A stretch of DNA of 64,000 nucleotides from Shewanella sp. OPT22 (GCF_004168585.1 NZ_PGVH01000056.1:314576-378575); one strand, 5' to 3'. Counted from the first letter of the stretch, positions 45,990 to 55,643 are shown. Made by a program: numbers and translations. The notes: generated by a model not told the origin, from the letters alone.

Positions 45990-48074
45990 ATGGACACGTT
46001 TACCAAGCTTTTTTCGGGTAACAAGGCATACATCGGCATTCCGATTATGCTTTTAGCAATGCTTGCCATGGTAATTTTACCATTGCCGCCTTGGCTACTG
46101 GATATTCTGTTTACTTTCAATATCGTCCTATCAATCATGGTATTACTGGTTGGCGTATCGATTCGTAGACCATTAGAGTTTTCAGTATTTCCAACCGTTT
46201 TGTTACTCGCCACGTTAATGCGTTTAACCCTCAACGTTGCCTCAACTCGTGTGGTATTAATTGAGGGACATAACGGTGGTGATTCCGCAGGCCGAGTGAT
46301 TCAAGCATTTGGTGAAGTGGTGATCGGTGGCAACTATGTAGTGGGTGCGGTGATCTTCCTGATCTTAATGATCATTAACTTCGTGGTTATCACCAAAGGT
46401 GGGGAGCGAATTTCTGAAGTATCAGCACGTTTCACCTTGGATGCCTTACCTGGCAAACAAATGGCAATTGATGCGGACTTAAATGCAGGTGTTATTAGCC
46501 AAGAGCAAGCTAAAGAACGCCGTCAAGATGTTGCTCGTGAAGCCGACTTTTACGGTTCAATGGACGGTGCATCGAAGTTTGTCCGCGGCGATGCAATCGC
46601 CGGAATATTGATTTTAGCCATCAACATTATCGGTGGTATATCCATCGGTGTATTTATGCACGATTTAAGTGCCGCTGATGCCTTTAAAACCTATGCATTA
46701 CTCACCATTGGTGATGGCTTAGTTGCGCAAATCCCATCACTACTTTTAGCAACGGCTGCGGCGATTATCGTAACCCGTGTCTCTGATGAAGAAGAGATGC
46801 CGCAGCAGTTAGGCAAGCAATTACTGGCAAACCCTAAAACCTTAGCGACTGCCGCAGGTGTAATGGTGGTGCTCGGTATAGTACCTGGCATGCCAGCCTT
46901 AGTTTTCTTAACCTTCGCAGCGATTCTAAGTTTTGCTGCTTGGCGTCAATATCAATTCCAACCGTCAGCAGCACAAGATCTTGATATAGAAGAGGTCGCT
47001 GAAAATAGCTTAACAGAACCTGCAGCACCAAGTTGGGATTCACTACCATTTACTGATCTCATTGAAGTACGCTTAGGCTACCGCTTAGTACATCTGGTTG
47101 AGCGAACCAAAGGCGCTGAACTGCAAAAACGTCTAACGGGCATTCGCCGTACACTATCAGAACAAGCTGGTTTCTTACTGAGTGAAGTACGAGTACGGGA
47201 CAATTTATCGCTTGCACCTAATGCTTATCAAATTAGCGTAATGGGAACACCAGTGATACTTGCAGAATTAGAGCCAGAAAAGTTAATGGCTATAAATAGT
47301 GGTGCCATTCACGGTCAGCTTGATGGTACCTTAACCAAAGATCCTGCTTACAATATGGATGCTATTTGGATTGAAACAAGCCAAAAATCGAAAGCGCTGA
47401 ACTTAGGCTACTCCGTGGTGGACAATGCCACTATCATTGCAACTCACGTCAGTAAACTGATCCGAGAATCACTTCCTGAAATGCTACAACATGATGATGT
47501 GCATGCATTAAATGATCGGCTTGCAAAACAATCGCCTAAATTAGCAGAATCTTTAAATACTGCACTTACCCCAATTCAGCAGCTCAAAGTGTTCCGCTTA
47601 TTATTGAGAGAACAAGTCTCGCTTCAGGATATTCGAACCATTGCTACGACCTTGCTTGACTGCAGTGAAAACAGCAAAGATCCTATTTTACTTGCTGCAG
47701 ATGTTCGCTGTGCATTAAGAAATAGCATTCTGCACAGTATTGTAGGTAATGCGAATAAAGTGAACGTGATGACGCTTGCGCCAGAACTTGAACAAACGTT
47801 GATGACAGCTTTAAATCAGGCCCAGCAACAAGGTAATGTATCACTGGATAGTTTCCCTATTGATCCACAATTACTGGCTCAGATTCAGCAGTACATGCCT
47901 GATCTATTGGCGAAAGCTAAAGAACAAGGCCATACACCAACGTTATTGGTACCTCCACAACTACGACCAAGTTTAGCTCGATATGCACTGGCCTTTGCGA
48001 AAGGCTTACATGTGCTTTCTTATAATGAAGTTCCTGAGTCAAAAGAGCTGATGATTGCAGGACAATTAGGATAA
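45990..48074 (+). CDS. flhA: Flagellar export apparatus protein FlhA (lateral)
   Basis: A 694-residue protein whose nine-subunit ring docks export chaperone-substrate complexes. About eight membrane helices in the first ~310 residues include the FHIPEP-family stretch RFTLDALPGKQMAIDADLNAGVISQEQAKERR. The C-terminal cytosolic domain follows. It is the last gene of the fliMNPQR-flhBA operon, with a terminator 9 bases past its stop. Confidence 0.97.
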   Translation: MDTFTKLFSGNKAYIGIPIMLLAMLAMVILPLPPWLLDILFTFNIVLSIMVLLVGVSIRRPLEFSVFPTVLLLATLMRLTLNVASTRVVLIEGHNGGDSAGRVIQAFGEVVIGGNYVVGAVIFLILMIINFVVITKGGERISEVSARFTLDALPGKQMAIDADLNAGVISQEQAKERRQDVAREADFYGSMDGASKFVRGDAIAGILILAINIIGGISIGVFMHDLSAADAFKTYALLTIGDGLVAQIPSLLLATAAAIIVTRVSDEEEMPQQLGKQLLANPKTLATAAGVMVVLGIVPGMPALVFLTFAAILSFAAWRQYQFQPSAAQDLDIEEVAENSLTEPAAPSWDSLPFTDLIEVRLGYRLVHLVERTKGAELQKRLTGIRRTLSEQAGFLLSEVRVRDNLSLAPNAYQISVMGTPVILAELEPEKLMAINSGAIHGQLDGTLTKDPAYNMDAIWIETSQKSKALNLGYSVVDNATIIATHVSKLIRESLPEMLQHDDVHALNDRLAKQSPKLAESLNTALTPIQQLKVFRLLLREQVSLQDIRTIATTLLDCSENSKDPILLAADVRCALRNSILHSIVGNANKVNVMTLAPELEQTLMTALNQAQQQGNVSLDSFPIDPQLLAQIQQYMPDLLAKAKEQGHTPTLLVPPQLRPSLARYALAFAKGLHVLSYNEVPESKELMIAGQLG

Positions 48075-48082
48075 AAAACGTC

Positions 48083-48116
48083 TAGCGCCTCAAATATTGT
48101 CGATTTAAAGGCGCTA
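48083..48116 (+). terminator. Terminator after flhA
   Basis: TAGCGCCT and AGGCGCTA form an 8-bp stem, extended inward by AAAT/ATTT pairing, just after the flhA stop. The following tail (ATATTTATATT) is T-rich but interrupted, so efficiency is uncertain. Confidence 0.6.
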
Positions 48117-48198
48117 ATATTTATATTCTAAGTTAATATATTTAATTAAGTTATAAGGTTATAACTGAACGTTCTCGTTTCAATATTTGAGGTTTGTT

Positions 48199-49392
48199 TT
48201 GCCAAAGTATCTTCAAAATTTACGAATTGTTGCCATTCCTTTTTTAGCAACGTTCGTGTGTTTATTTGCAATCTACTTTCAACAAGAACACTGGCAAAGC
48301 TGGCGACCAATTTTACGAGAGTTACCTTTGTGGCTATTACCTATTTCAGCCGTAATTGCGATTCAATTTAACCGTAGTCGCTTAAGCTATTTGGCGTTAA
48401 TCTTCACCTTCTATTTTGCAGTTGAACGTAGCCTTTTATTTGATAGTCAGACTCTGCAACAGAACGCTTTGGTTATCTTCTCATTGTTGAGTACTGTGAT
48501 GGCTTTTTTGGCATTGAGTAAAGACAGGGGCTTAGCCTCTATTTTTACTCTATTGAATATTGTGATCATTAGCGTGCTTTGCGTTGTTGGCTATTTTTGG
48601 CATCAATATCAATCCAGTACCTTAGCGTTTTTCGAAAATAATGTGAGTTTTCTAGCATCACAAGGGCTTATCGAAATGCTCCCGTGGGGTATTTCTACTA
48701 TTTTAATCACTGTTGCGACGATTAGAAATGGTACCTTAACTTCTACGGCAATTGCACTTAGTTTCAGCTTTTGGTCGATGATATTCTTTAGTCCGGAGTT
48801 ATTCCCTACTGCAATTCTGCTAACCGTATTAGCGGCTCTTTATTTTATTAGCATTCTATTCGACTCATATACTTTAGCGTATCGTGATGAACTAACAACA
48901 CTTCCCTCAAGGCGTGCACTGTACAACTTAGTGCTGTCTCTAGGGCCTAAATACAGTGTTGCCATGATGGATATTGATCATTTCAAGAAGTTTAATGACA
49001 CTTATGGTCATGATGTGGGTGATCAAGTACTAAAACTCGTTGCAAGTAAACTCTCTCAAGTCAGCGGAGGTGGTAAAGTATTTCGTTATGGCGGTGAAGA
49101 ATTTACGGTTGTTTTTTCTCGTAAAAACGCCGCTGACACCATTGAACATTTAGAGGCCGTCCGACAGTCAATCGAAGACTATAAGATTGTTATTCGTAAT
49201 GATGATCGCAAAAATGACTCTAAAAAGTCCCGTTCTAAAATGAAGCAGTCGAATAAAACGGTGAGCGTAACCATATCAATTGGTGTAGCTGAACATGGTA
49301 AAGGTGAGACTTTTGATCAAACACTAAAGCAAGCAGACTTAGCTTTATATGATGCTAAGAAGAAAGGTCGAAATCAGGTTTGTCTGAAATAA
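48199..49392 (+). CDS. Membrane-bound GGDEF diguanylate cyclase
   Basis: A 397-residue protein with about six or seven membrane helices (residues ~10-220) as a putative sensor part, then a GGDEF domain that makes cyclic di-GMP from GTP. The active-site loop is GGEEF at 298-302, an active variant; DIDHFKKFNDTYGHDVGDQVL carries the metal-binding Asp. The RxxD inhibitory I-site normally a few residues before GGEEF is absent. TTG at 48199 is preferred for its GAGG site; TTG at 48187 is possible. It directly follows the lateral flagellar operon, which suggests a link to surface-swarming control. Confidence 0.92.
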   Translation: MPKYLQNLRIVAIPFLATFVCLFAIYFQQEHWQSWRPILRELPLWLLPISAVIAIQFNRSRLSYLALIFTFYFAVERSLLFDSQTLQQNALVIFSLLSTVMAFLALSKDRGLASIFTLLNIVIISVLCVVGYFWHQYQSSTLAFFENNVSFLASQGLIEMLPWGISTILITVATIRNGTLTSTAIALSFSFWSMIFFSPELFPTAILLTVLAALYFISILFDSYTLAYRDELTTLPSRRALYNLVLSLGPKYSVAMMDIDHFKKFNDTYGHDVGDQVLKLVASKLSQVSGGGKVFRYGGEEFTVVFSRKNAADTIEHLEAVRQSIEDYKIVIRNDDRKNDSKKSRSKMKQSNKTVSVTISIGVAEHGKGETFDQTLKQADLALYDAKKKGRNQVCLK

Positions 49393-49448
49393 AACGATAA
49401 TGTTCAGTAATAAATTAAGAGTTACTCTCGGTATATATTGATCACAAA

Positions 49449-49471
49449 AAAACCAGCAATTAGCTGGTTTT
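49449..49471. terminator. Bidirectional terminator between the cyclase gene and sspB
   Basis: AAAACCAGC and GCTGGTTTT make a 9-bp stem with a 5-base loop; A-runs on the left and T-runs on the right let it work in both directions between convergent genes. Confidence 0.85.
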
Positions 49472-49494
49472 TATATGATTAAAGCTGCAATAGC

Positions 49495-49974
49495 TTATTT
49501 CACTACAGTTAAATGACCGCGCTTTTTCGGAGGTTTATCAGTACCGTCATCTTCAGGTTTAAGCTCTTGTTCAGCCTCAACTTCAGATTCCAATAACTCA
49601 TCATTCTCTACCGCCTCTAAATGAGCGTCATTTTCAGTCTCTTCATCGTCACTTGGTAGGTAAGCATCTTCCATATCAAACACAGTACCTGCCCCATTTT
49701 CGCGAGCATAAATAGCTACAATAGCAGCCATTGGTAGAACAATATGATGAGGTACGCCGCCAAAGCGAGCATTAAACTCAACAAAATGATTGTTCATCTC
49801 TAGACTCAATACCGCACTCATTGCGATATTAAGTACGATTTGACCATCTTTAACATATTGTTGAGGAACCTGTGTACCTTTAACGTACGCATCAACAACA
49901 ATATGCGGTGTTAGACCATTATCTAAAAGCCAGTCATAGTATGCTCGTAACAAATATGGACGATTTGGAGTCAT
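49495..49974 (-). CDS. sspB: ClpXP protease specificity factor SspB
   Basis: A 159-residue adaptor that delivers ssrA-tagged proteins from stalled ribosomes to ClpXP. The N-terminal domain (PYLLRAYYDWLLDNGLTPHIVVDA, FGGVPHHIVLP) binds the tag. A long acidic linker leads to the C-terminal ClpX-binding peptide RGHLTVVK. It lies 3 bases after sspA. Confidence 0.97.
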   Translation of the reverse strand: MTPNRPYLLRAYYDWLLDNGLTPHIVVDAYVKGTQVPQQYVKDGQIVLNIAMSAVLSLEMNNHFVEFNARFGGVPHHIVLPMAAIVAIYARENGAGTVFDMEDAYLPSDDEETENDAHLEAVENDELLESEVEAEQELKPEDDGTDKPPKKRGHLTVVK

Positions 49975-49977
49975 GTA

Positions 49978-50607
49978 TTAGATACCCATTCGCATTTCGC
50001 GTTCTGCTTCAGTCAACGATGCTTTAAATGAGCTACGTTCGAAAATACGAGTCATATAAGCATGAATGTGTTGACTAGATTGCATATCAAGTTCAATACC
50101 CATTGTAGGCAATCTCCACAAAAGTGGACCCAAATAGCAATCAACTAAGCCAAATTCTTCACTCATAAAGTATGGTGTTTCAGCAAAAATTGGAGCTAAA
50201 GCTGTTAAGCTTTCTTTTAATTCTTTACGTACTTGATCTGCATTATCACCGCTCTTAATTTTAGCAACGAGTGAATACCAATCATTTTCGATGCGATGCA
50301 TCATCAGACGGCTACTGCCCCTAGACACAGGATAAACAGGCATTAGCGGAGGATGTGGGAAACGCTCATCCAAGTATTCCATAATGATACGAGATTCATA
50401 AAGAACCAAATCACGGTCTACTAGCGTTGGTACAGAGTTGTATGGGTTCAACTCCATTAAGTCTTCTGGTAATTCGTTAGGGTCAACCTGTAAAACATCA
50501 ACAGTGACTCCTTTCTCAGCCAAAACGATGCGCACTTGATGGCTATATAAATCATCGGCCCCTGAAAACAAGGTCATGATAGAGCGTTTGTTGGCAGCAA
50601 CAGCCAT
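49978..50607 (-). CDS. sspA: Stringent starvation protein A
   Basis: A 209-residue RNA-polymerase-associated protein with a glutathione-transferase fold: thioredoxin-like N-half (MTLFSGADDLYSHQVRIVLAEKGV, NPYNSVPTLVDRDLVLYESRIIMEYLDERFPHPPLMP) and helical C-half. It helps survival in starvation and acid stress. It probably forms a two-gene operon with sspB, separated from petC by a strong terminator. Confidence 0.96.
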   Translation of the reverse strand: MAVAANKRSIMTLFSGADDLYSHQVRIVLAEKGVTVDVLQVDPNELPEDLMELNPYNSVPTLVDRDLVLYESRIIMEYLDERFPHPPLMPVYPVSRGSSRLMMHRIENDWYSLVAKIKSGDNADQVRKELKESLTALAPIFAETPYFMSEEFGLVDCYLGPLLWRLPTMGIELDMQSSQHIHAYMTRIFERSSFKASLTEAEREMRMGI

Positions 50608-50642
50608 TGATACCCTCCAAATTCTTATAAAAAATAAAACAA

Positions 50643-50663
50643 ACGAGGGGCTAAGCCCCTCGT
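50643..50663 (-). terminator. Intrinsic terminator of the petABC operon
   Basis: A perfect 9-bp GC-rich stem (ACGAGGGGC / GCCCCTCGT) with a 3-base loop lies 40 bases past the petC stop; read on the minus strand a long T-rich tract (TTTGTTTTATTTTTT) follows. Confidence 0.9.
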
Positions 50664-50702
50664 CTATAGTCAGATAATGTACATTTTACCCTTTAAATGG
50701 GG

Positions 50703-51425
50703 TTAGTGTACATCTCTCCAGTATTCTTTCTTCAAGAAATAAGAGATGATGAAGAAAATAAACAAGAAGCCAAGTACATACCAACCCATTGATTCACGAA
50801 CCGTACGAACAGGTTCTGCTGAATAAGTTAGGAAGTTAGTAATATCAAGGACAGCTTGGTCAAACTCTTCAGCCGACATACTGCCGCCTTTCGCTTCACC
50901 AGGCTTACACGTTTGAATACCGTGATTATCTGTCGTACACGTAGCGTCTTTAACACCTTCTAATGTTTCTAGCACGTTAGGCATACCCACTAATGGGAAT
51001 ACTGTGTTGTTAACACCGAATGGACGAGTGTCGTCTTTATAGAAGCCTTTTAGGTATGAATAAACCCAATCACTACCACGAACACGTGCAATCAAAGTTA
51101 GATCTGGCGGTGTAGCACCGAACCACGCTGCAGCTTCTTTATGTGGCATCGCATTAGTCATTAAAGAACCAATCTTAGCGCCATCAAGAATGTACTTTGC
51201 ACGCATATCATCAGCTGATATACCTAAGTCTTCTGCAACACGACCATAACGTTGATATTCAGTACTATGACAACCAGAACAATGTTGTTGAAATAAGTTC
51301 AAACCACGTTCTAAAGAAGCTTTGTCGTGAAGATCAATATTCGCTTTTTCTAAAGGTACACTGCTTCCTGCTGCCATAACAAAAGTCGGAAGTAATGCAA
51401 CTAATGCAATAAGTAATTTCTTCAT
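50703..51425 (-). CDS. petC: Ubiquinol-cytochrome c reductase cytochrome c1
   Basis: A 240-residue haem protein of the bc1 complex that passes electrons from the Rieske centre to soluble cytochrome c. Signal peptide (MKKLLIALVALLPTFVMA), haem c motif CSGCH at residues 49-53, and a C-terminal membrane anchor (WYVLGFLFIFFIISYFL). Start overlaps the petB stop by one base. Confidence 0.97.
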   Translation of the reverse strand: MKKLLIALVALLPTFVMAAGSSVPLEKANIDLHDKASLERGLNLFQQHCSGCHSTEYQRYGRVAEDLGISADDMRAKYILDGAKIGSLMTNAMPHKEAAAWFGATPPDLTLIARVRGSDWVYSYLKGFYKDDTRPFGVNNTVFPLVGMPNVLETLEGVKDATCTTDNHGIQTCKPGEAKGGSMSAEEFDQAVLDITNFLTYSAEPVRTVRESMGWYVLGFLFIFFIISYFLKKEYWRDVH

Positions 51426-52645
51426 TAGTGAGTCACCCTCTCTGGTACTGGCTTTGTTTTCTCATTTTTACTGTATAGCCACAAGAAGAAGAAGAAACCA
51501 AAATACAGTAGCGTAAAGATACGTGCCGCAATTGTTTTCTCTGGTGTCGCTGCAACGGCACCTAAGTAACCAAGAACTACAAATGAAACAGCAAACTGTC
51601 CAATGTTCAACTTATGAAGCAAGCTACGGTAACGAACCGACTTAACTTTACAACGATCTAACCAAGGTAGAACGAATAGCACTACGATAGATAGTCCCAT
51701 CACGACAACACCACCTAACTTATTAGGTACCGCACGAAGCATTGCATAGAATGGCGTAAAGTACCAAACCGGAGCAATGTGTTCAGGTGTTTTCAATGGG
51801 TTAGCTGGTTCAAAGTTTGGTTTTTCTAAGAAGTAACCACCACCGTCAGGCATAAAGAACAGTACATAACAGAACAGTATTAAGAAACCTGCTACGCCCA
51901 TGATGTCTTTAACAGTGTAATAAGGATGGAATGGGATACCATCTACTGGCCAACCATTTTCATCTTTGTTTTTCTTAATTTCGATACCATCTGGATTGTT
52001 CGAACCCACTTCGTGTAATGCAATTAAGTGAAGGAATACAAGAACAACAAGTACGAGTGGTAACGCAATTACGTGTAATGCGAAGAAACGGTTTAGAGTA
52101 GCACCAGAGATCACGTAGTCACCACGGATCCAAAGTGTTAAGTCATCACCGATTACTGGAATCGCACCAAACAGAGAAATAATTACCTGAGCACCCCAGA
52201 ATGACATTTGCCCCCATGGAAGTAGATAACCCATGAAAGCTTCAGCCATCAATACAAGGAAAATCAGCATACCGAATAACCACAATAGTTCTCGAGGCTT
52301 TTGGTAAGAACCATAAAGTACGCCACGGAACATATGCAAGTAAACTACGATAAAGAACGCTGATGCGCCTGTAGAGTGCATATAACGAAGTAACCAACCG
52401 TAATCAACATCACGCATAATGTATTCAACAGAAGCGAATGCGCCTTCTGAAGTTGGTACATAGTTCATAGTTAGCCAAATACCTGTTATTAGCTGGTTAA
52501 CTAATACCAGTAGGGCTAAAGAACCAAAAAAGTACCAAAAGTTAAAGTTAGTTGGTGTTGGGTATTGACCAACATGACGATTGTAAGTTGCCGTCATTGG
52601 AATACGTGCATCAATCCAATTTTGCATACTTTTTAACATTTGCAT
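51425..52645 (-). CDS. petB: Ubiquinol-cytochrome c reductase cytochrome b
   Basis: A 406-residue integral membrane protein of the bc1 complex carrying haems bL and bH and the quinol sites. Conserved stretches include LRYMHSTGASAFFIVVYLHMFRG (haem-ligand His pair), GYLLPWGQMSFWGAQVI, and the Qo-site element PEHIAPVWYFTPFYAMLRAVPNKLGGV. Length is normal for bacterial cytochrome b. Coupled to petA and petC by one-base overlaps. Confidence 0.98.
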   Translation of the reverse strand: MQMLKSMQNWIDARIPMTATYNRHVGQYPTPTNFNFWYFFGSLALLVLVNQLITGIWLTMNYVPTSEGAFASVEYIMRDVDYGWLLRYMHSTGASAFFIVVYLHMFRGVLYGSYQKPRELLWLFGMLIFLVLMAEAFMGYLLPWGQMSFWGAQVIISLFGAIPVIGDDLTLWIRGDYVISGATLNRFFALHVIALPLVLVVLVFLHLIALHEVGSNNPDGIEIKKNKDENGWPVDGIPFHPYYTVKDIMGVAGFLILFCYVLFFMPDGGGYFLEKPNFEPANPLKTPEHIAPVWYFTPFYAMLRAVPNKLGGVVVMGLSIVVLFVLPWLDRCKVKSVRYRSLLHKLNIGQFAVSFVVLGYLGAVAATPEKTIAARIFTLLYFGFFFFLWLYSKNEKTKPVPERVTH

Positions 52646-53235
52646 TACGCTACTCCTTTATCGAGACCGATAAGAACAGTTGCGTCATCCACATAATGAT
52701 GCGGTGGAATTACCAAGTTCAATGGTGCTGGAACGCCTTGGAATACACGGCCAGCCATATCAAACTTAGAACCATGACAAGGACAGAAGAAACCAGATCT
52801 TATACCTTCAACGTATTGCTCAAACTTATCGTGTTCATAAGTTGGTGAACAACCAAGGTGAGTACAAATACCAACAGCAATGAATAATTCTGGTTTAATT
52901 GAACGACCAGGATTCTTTGCATATGCAGGTTGTTGATCTTCTTCAGAGTTCGGATCACGCAATTTGTTATCATGCGTTTGAAGCTCATCCATAATATCTT
53001 TATTACGACGAACAACCCAAACAGGTTTTCCACGCCATTCAACACGAATTAGCTGGCCTGGCTCTACTTTACTAATATTAACTTCAACCGGTGCGCCTGC
53101 AGCTTTCGCTTTGGCACTTGGATTCCATGACTTGATGAAAGGAACCGCTACAGCGACGGCACCTGCTCCACCTACTACGGCGGTTGCGGCGGTCAGGAAT
53201 CTGCGACGTCCGGTATCGACTGGCGCATTGCTCAT
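52645..53235 (-). CDS. petA: Ubiquinol-cytochrome c reductase Rieske iron-sulfur subunit
   Basis: A 196-residue protein with a 2Fe-2S cluster bound by CTHLGC and CPCHGS. The N-terminus has a twin-arginine export signal (TGRRRFLTAATAVVGG) followed by a membrane anchor. GGGAG precedes the ATG. It is the first gene of petABC. Confidence 0.97.
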   Translation of the reverse strand: MSNAPVDTGRRRFLTAATAVVGGAGAVAVAVPFIKSWNPSAKAKAAGAPVEVNISKVEPGQLIRVEWRGKPVWVVRRNKDIMDELQTHDNKLRDPNSEEDQQPAYAKNPGRSIKPELFIAVGICTHLGCSPTYEHDKFEQYVEGIRSGFFCPCHGSKFDMAGRVFQGVPAPLNLVIPPHHYVDDATVLIGLDKGVA

Positions 53236-53525
53236 CCACTTATCTCCCAGAGGGTGTTGGAATTTTATTTATTCAACGATATTAAAATCTTGGTACATCA
53301 AAGCCAAAGGGAAAATTTTGTACCCTTTAGACAATAAAGTGTAGCACCAAAGATTGAGGCGGTGCTCATTATAGCGAAAAATTAGAAATAGATCATAGTG
53401 AAAACACATAAGTTACGTACGGATATTGGTTATTTTTTTCAATTAGAGGTGAAAAAGTGTGTGAAATGGTTGAAAAACTGTCAATTAAACAGCAAGTGTT
53501 CAGCAAAGTTTGTGAATTAATAAAT
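53236..53525 (-). promoter_or_regulatory. Upstream region of petABC with a consensus -10
   Basis: No gene is present. On the minus strand a perfect TATAAT (plus-strand 53368-53373) lies about 130 bases before petA. The hexamer 17 bases further upstream (ATGATC) is a poor -35, so an activator may be involved. Nothing else was recognised. Confidence 0.5.
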
Positions 53526-53553
53526 AAAAAGCCCGAACATGTTCGGGCTTTTT
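53526..53553 (-). terminator. Intrinsic terminator after hflC
   Basis: GCCCGAACATGTTCGGGC is an 18-base palindrome flanked by A5 and T6 runs, giving a strong stem with a T-tract in either direction. It ends the hflKC unit on the minus strand and isolates it from petABC. Confidence 0.9.
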
Positions 53554-53592
53554 TACATTATCTTTGAGGTTTGTCTTCAAATTAATACGAAG

Positions 53593-54483
53593 TTATTTCT
53601 TTTCAGAACCTTTCATATATTTAAAAAACTCACTGTCAGGCGAAAGTACCATAACGTCTGAATTTTTAGCAAAACTCGCACGATAAGCTTCTAAGCTACG
53701 TAAGAAACTATAAAACTCAGGATCTTTTTTATAGGCATCAGCAAAGATTTTAGCTGCTGTGGCATCACCTTCACCACGTGCTATTGAAGCTTTACGCTCC
53801 GCATCTGCAATTTTAATCGATACACTCGCATCTATCGTTGCTTTGATAATCTCAGATTGCTCTTTACCTTGAGCACGATGCTCTTTAGCTACAGCTTGAC
53901 GCTCAGCACGCATACGCTTGAAGATACTGCTACTTACGTTTGCAGGTAGATTAATTTGCTTAACACGCACGTCAACGACTTCAATACCAAGATCTTTAGC
54001 ACTTTCGATTGCGTTTCTTAGCGCGTCACGTTGAAGCTCATCTCGGTTACCTGACACAATTTCTTTAATCGTGCGACGACCAAACTCTGTACGCAAATCG
54101 TTATTCACTTTACGCTGTAACAGCGATTCTGCGATAGATTTTGTGCCTGTATTGGTCGATAAATAATATTTTTCGAAATCCTCTACACGCCATTTAACGT
54201 ATGAATCTACCATCAAATCTTTCTTTTCAGACGTCACAAAACGGTCTGCATCACTGTCTAATGTTTGAATACGCGCATCAATTAAACGCACTTCGTCAAT
54301 CAATGGAACTTTTAAATGTAACCCAGGATTAAAGACCTTATTGGTTTGCTGACCGTCAATGTCAGTTTTCAATACGGCTTTAAAACGCGTCACAATGGCT
54401 CTTTCACCTTCATCTACTTTAAAGACTGAAGATAAACCTACGCCCACAAGCAGGGCAAGAATAATTAAAACTACTCTGCTCAT
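53593..54483 (-). CDS. hflC: FtsH protease modulator HflC
   Basis: A 296-residue SPFH/prohibitin-domain protein anchored by one N-terminal helix (VVLIILALLVGVGLSSVF), with its bulk in the periplasm. With HflK it forms a large cage around FtsH and tunes degradation of membrane proteins. The FGRRTIKEIVSGNRDELQRDALRNAIESAKDLGIEVVDVRVKQINLP stretch is diagnostic. It starts 2 bases after hflK. Confidence 0.96.
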   Translation of the reverse strand: MSRVVLIILALLVGVGLSSVFKVDEGERAIVTRFKAVLKTDIDGQQTNKVFNPGLHLKVPLIDEVRLIDARIQTLDSDADRFVTSEKKDLMVDSYVKWRVEDFEKYYLSTNTGTKSIAESLLQRKVNNDLRTEFGRRTIKEIVSGNRDELQRDALRNAIESAKDLGIEVVDVRVKQINLPANVSSSIFKRMRAERQAVAKEHRAQGKEQSEIIKATIDASVSIKIADAERKASIARGEGDATAAKIFADAYKKDPEFYSFLRSLEAYRASFAKNSDVMVLSPDSEFFKYMKGSEKK

Positions 54484-54485
54484 AA

Positions 54486-55643
54486 TTATCTCCCTGACTG
54501 ACGCATACGTTGTTCACGCGTCAAACGGCTTGACCCTGGGGTTCCAGAATTTGTCGAGTGACTGCCATTTGAATGCGTTGAGTGTTCAGTATTTGGTACA
54601 ACCCGTAATTGCATTGGTTGCGACTTATGTGTATTACCTTTTTCCATTAACTTATCTAATGGCAAATACATCAAGTTGTTACCATTCTTGCTATCAATGA
54701 GTACTTTACTGTTACCAGCTAATACTTCTTGCATAGTATCAAGATACAAACGTTTACGTGTTACATCGGGTGCCTGACGGTATTCAGGTAGTAGCTTCTC
54801 AAATCGAGCCGCTTTACCTTTTGCATCTAGAATTACGTTTTGTTGATAAGCACTAGCTTGCTGAAAAATACGCTCAACTTGACCACGAGCTCTCGGCTCA
54901 ACTTCGCGAGCGTATGCTTTTGCTTCAAGGATAGAACGCTGTTCATCCTCTTGTGCTGCGATGGCATCATCAAAGGCATCTTTTACTTCTTCAGGCGGAC
55001 GTGCAGGAAGCACGTTGACGTCTTTAATCTCTAAACCTAATTTATAGGGTTCAATGATACGCTCAATTTCTGCCAAGGTCGCTTTACGAATTTCTTCACG
55101 TCCAGTAGTCAGAATGTCATCCATTTTATTATGACCAACCACATAACGTAACGCACTGTCCGTCGCTTCACGTAAACTTGCGTTGGCATCAACAGAGCTA
55201 AATAGGTATAAATATGGATCTTCTACTTCATACTGAACTTCAAGCTCAACACGTACCACGTTTTCATCAGCCGTTAACATACTGCCAGAAGCAGGCAGTG
55301 AGCGAATGTTTTTCACATTGACGGGATAAACCTTATCAATGAACGTCGCTTGCCAATGTAAACCTGGTTCAGAAACACCAATATACTGACCAAAACGAAG
55401 TACAACGCCTTTTTCAGCTTCTTTGATGGTATAAAAACCTGAAATACCCCACACAAATAGAGCTATGGCCAAGAAAATTAAAACTCCAGTTTTTCCAAAA
55501 CTAGAACCATTTCCTTTTCCGCCCATGCGCTTTGACATTCCACGAAAGATATCTTCTAGATCTGGCGGTCCTTTATCATTCCCACCATTTCCTTTATTTC
55601 CCCAAGGGTCTTTGCCCTTATTTCCGGGCTCATTCCAAGCCAT
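54486..55643 (-). CDS. hflK: FtsH protease modulator HflK
   Basis: A 385-residue partner of HflC. The front is the usual Gly/Asn-rich cytosolic tail (MAWNEPGNKGKDPWGNKG), then one membrane helix (VLIFLAIALFVWGISGFYTI) and the SPFH domain. The C-terminal tail is polar and Ser/Thr-rich. Confidence 0.96.
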   Translation of the reverse strand: MAWNEPGNKGKDPWGNKGNGGNDKGPPDLEDIFRGMSKRMGGKGNGSSFGKTGVLIFLAIALFVWGISGFYTIKEAEKGVVLRFGQYIGVSEPGLHWQATFIDKVYPVNVKNIRSLPASGSMLTADENVVRVELEVQYEVEDPYLYLFSSVDANASLREATDSALRYVVGHNKMDDILTTGREEIRKATLAEIERIIEPYKLGLEIKDVNVLPARPPEEVKDAFDDAIAAQEDEQRSILEAKAYAREVEPRARGQVERIFQQASAYQQNVILDAKGKAARFEKLLPEYRQAPDVTRKRLYLDTMQEVLAGNSKVLIDSKNGNNLMYLPLDKLMEKGNTHKSQPMQLRVVPNTEHSTHSNGSHSTNSGTPGSSRLTREQRMRQSGR

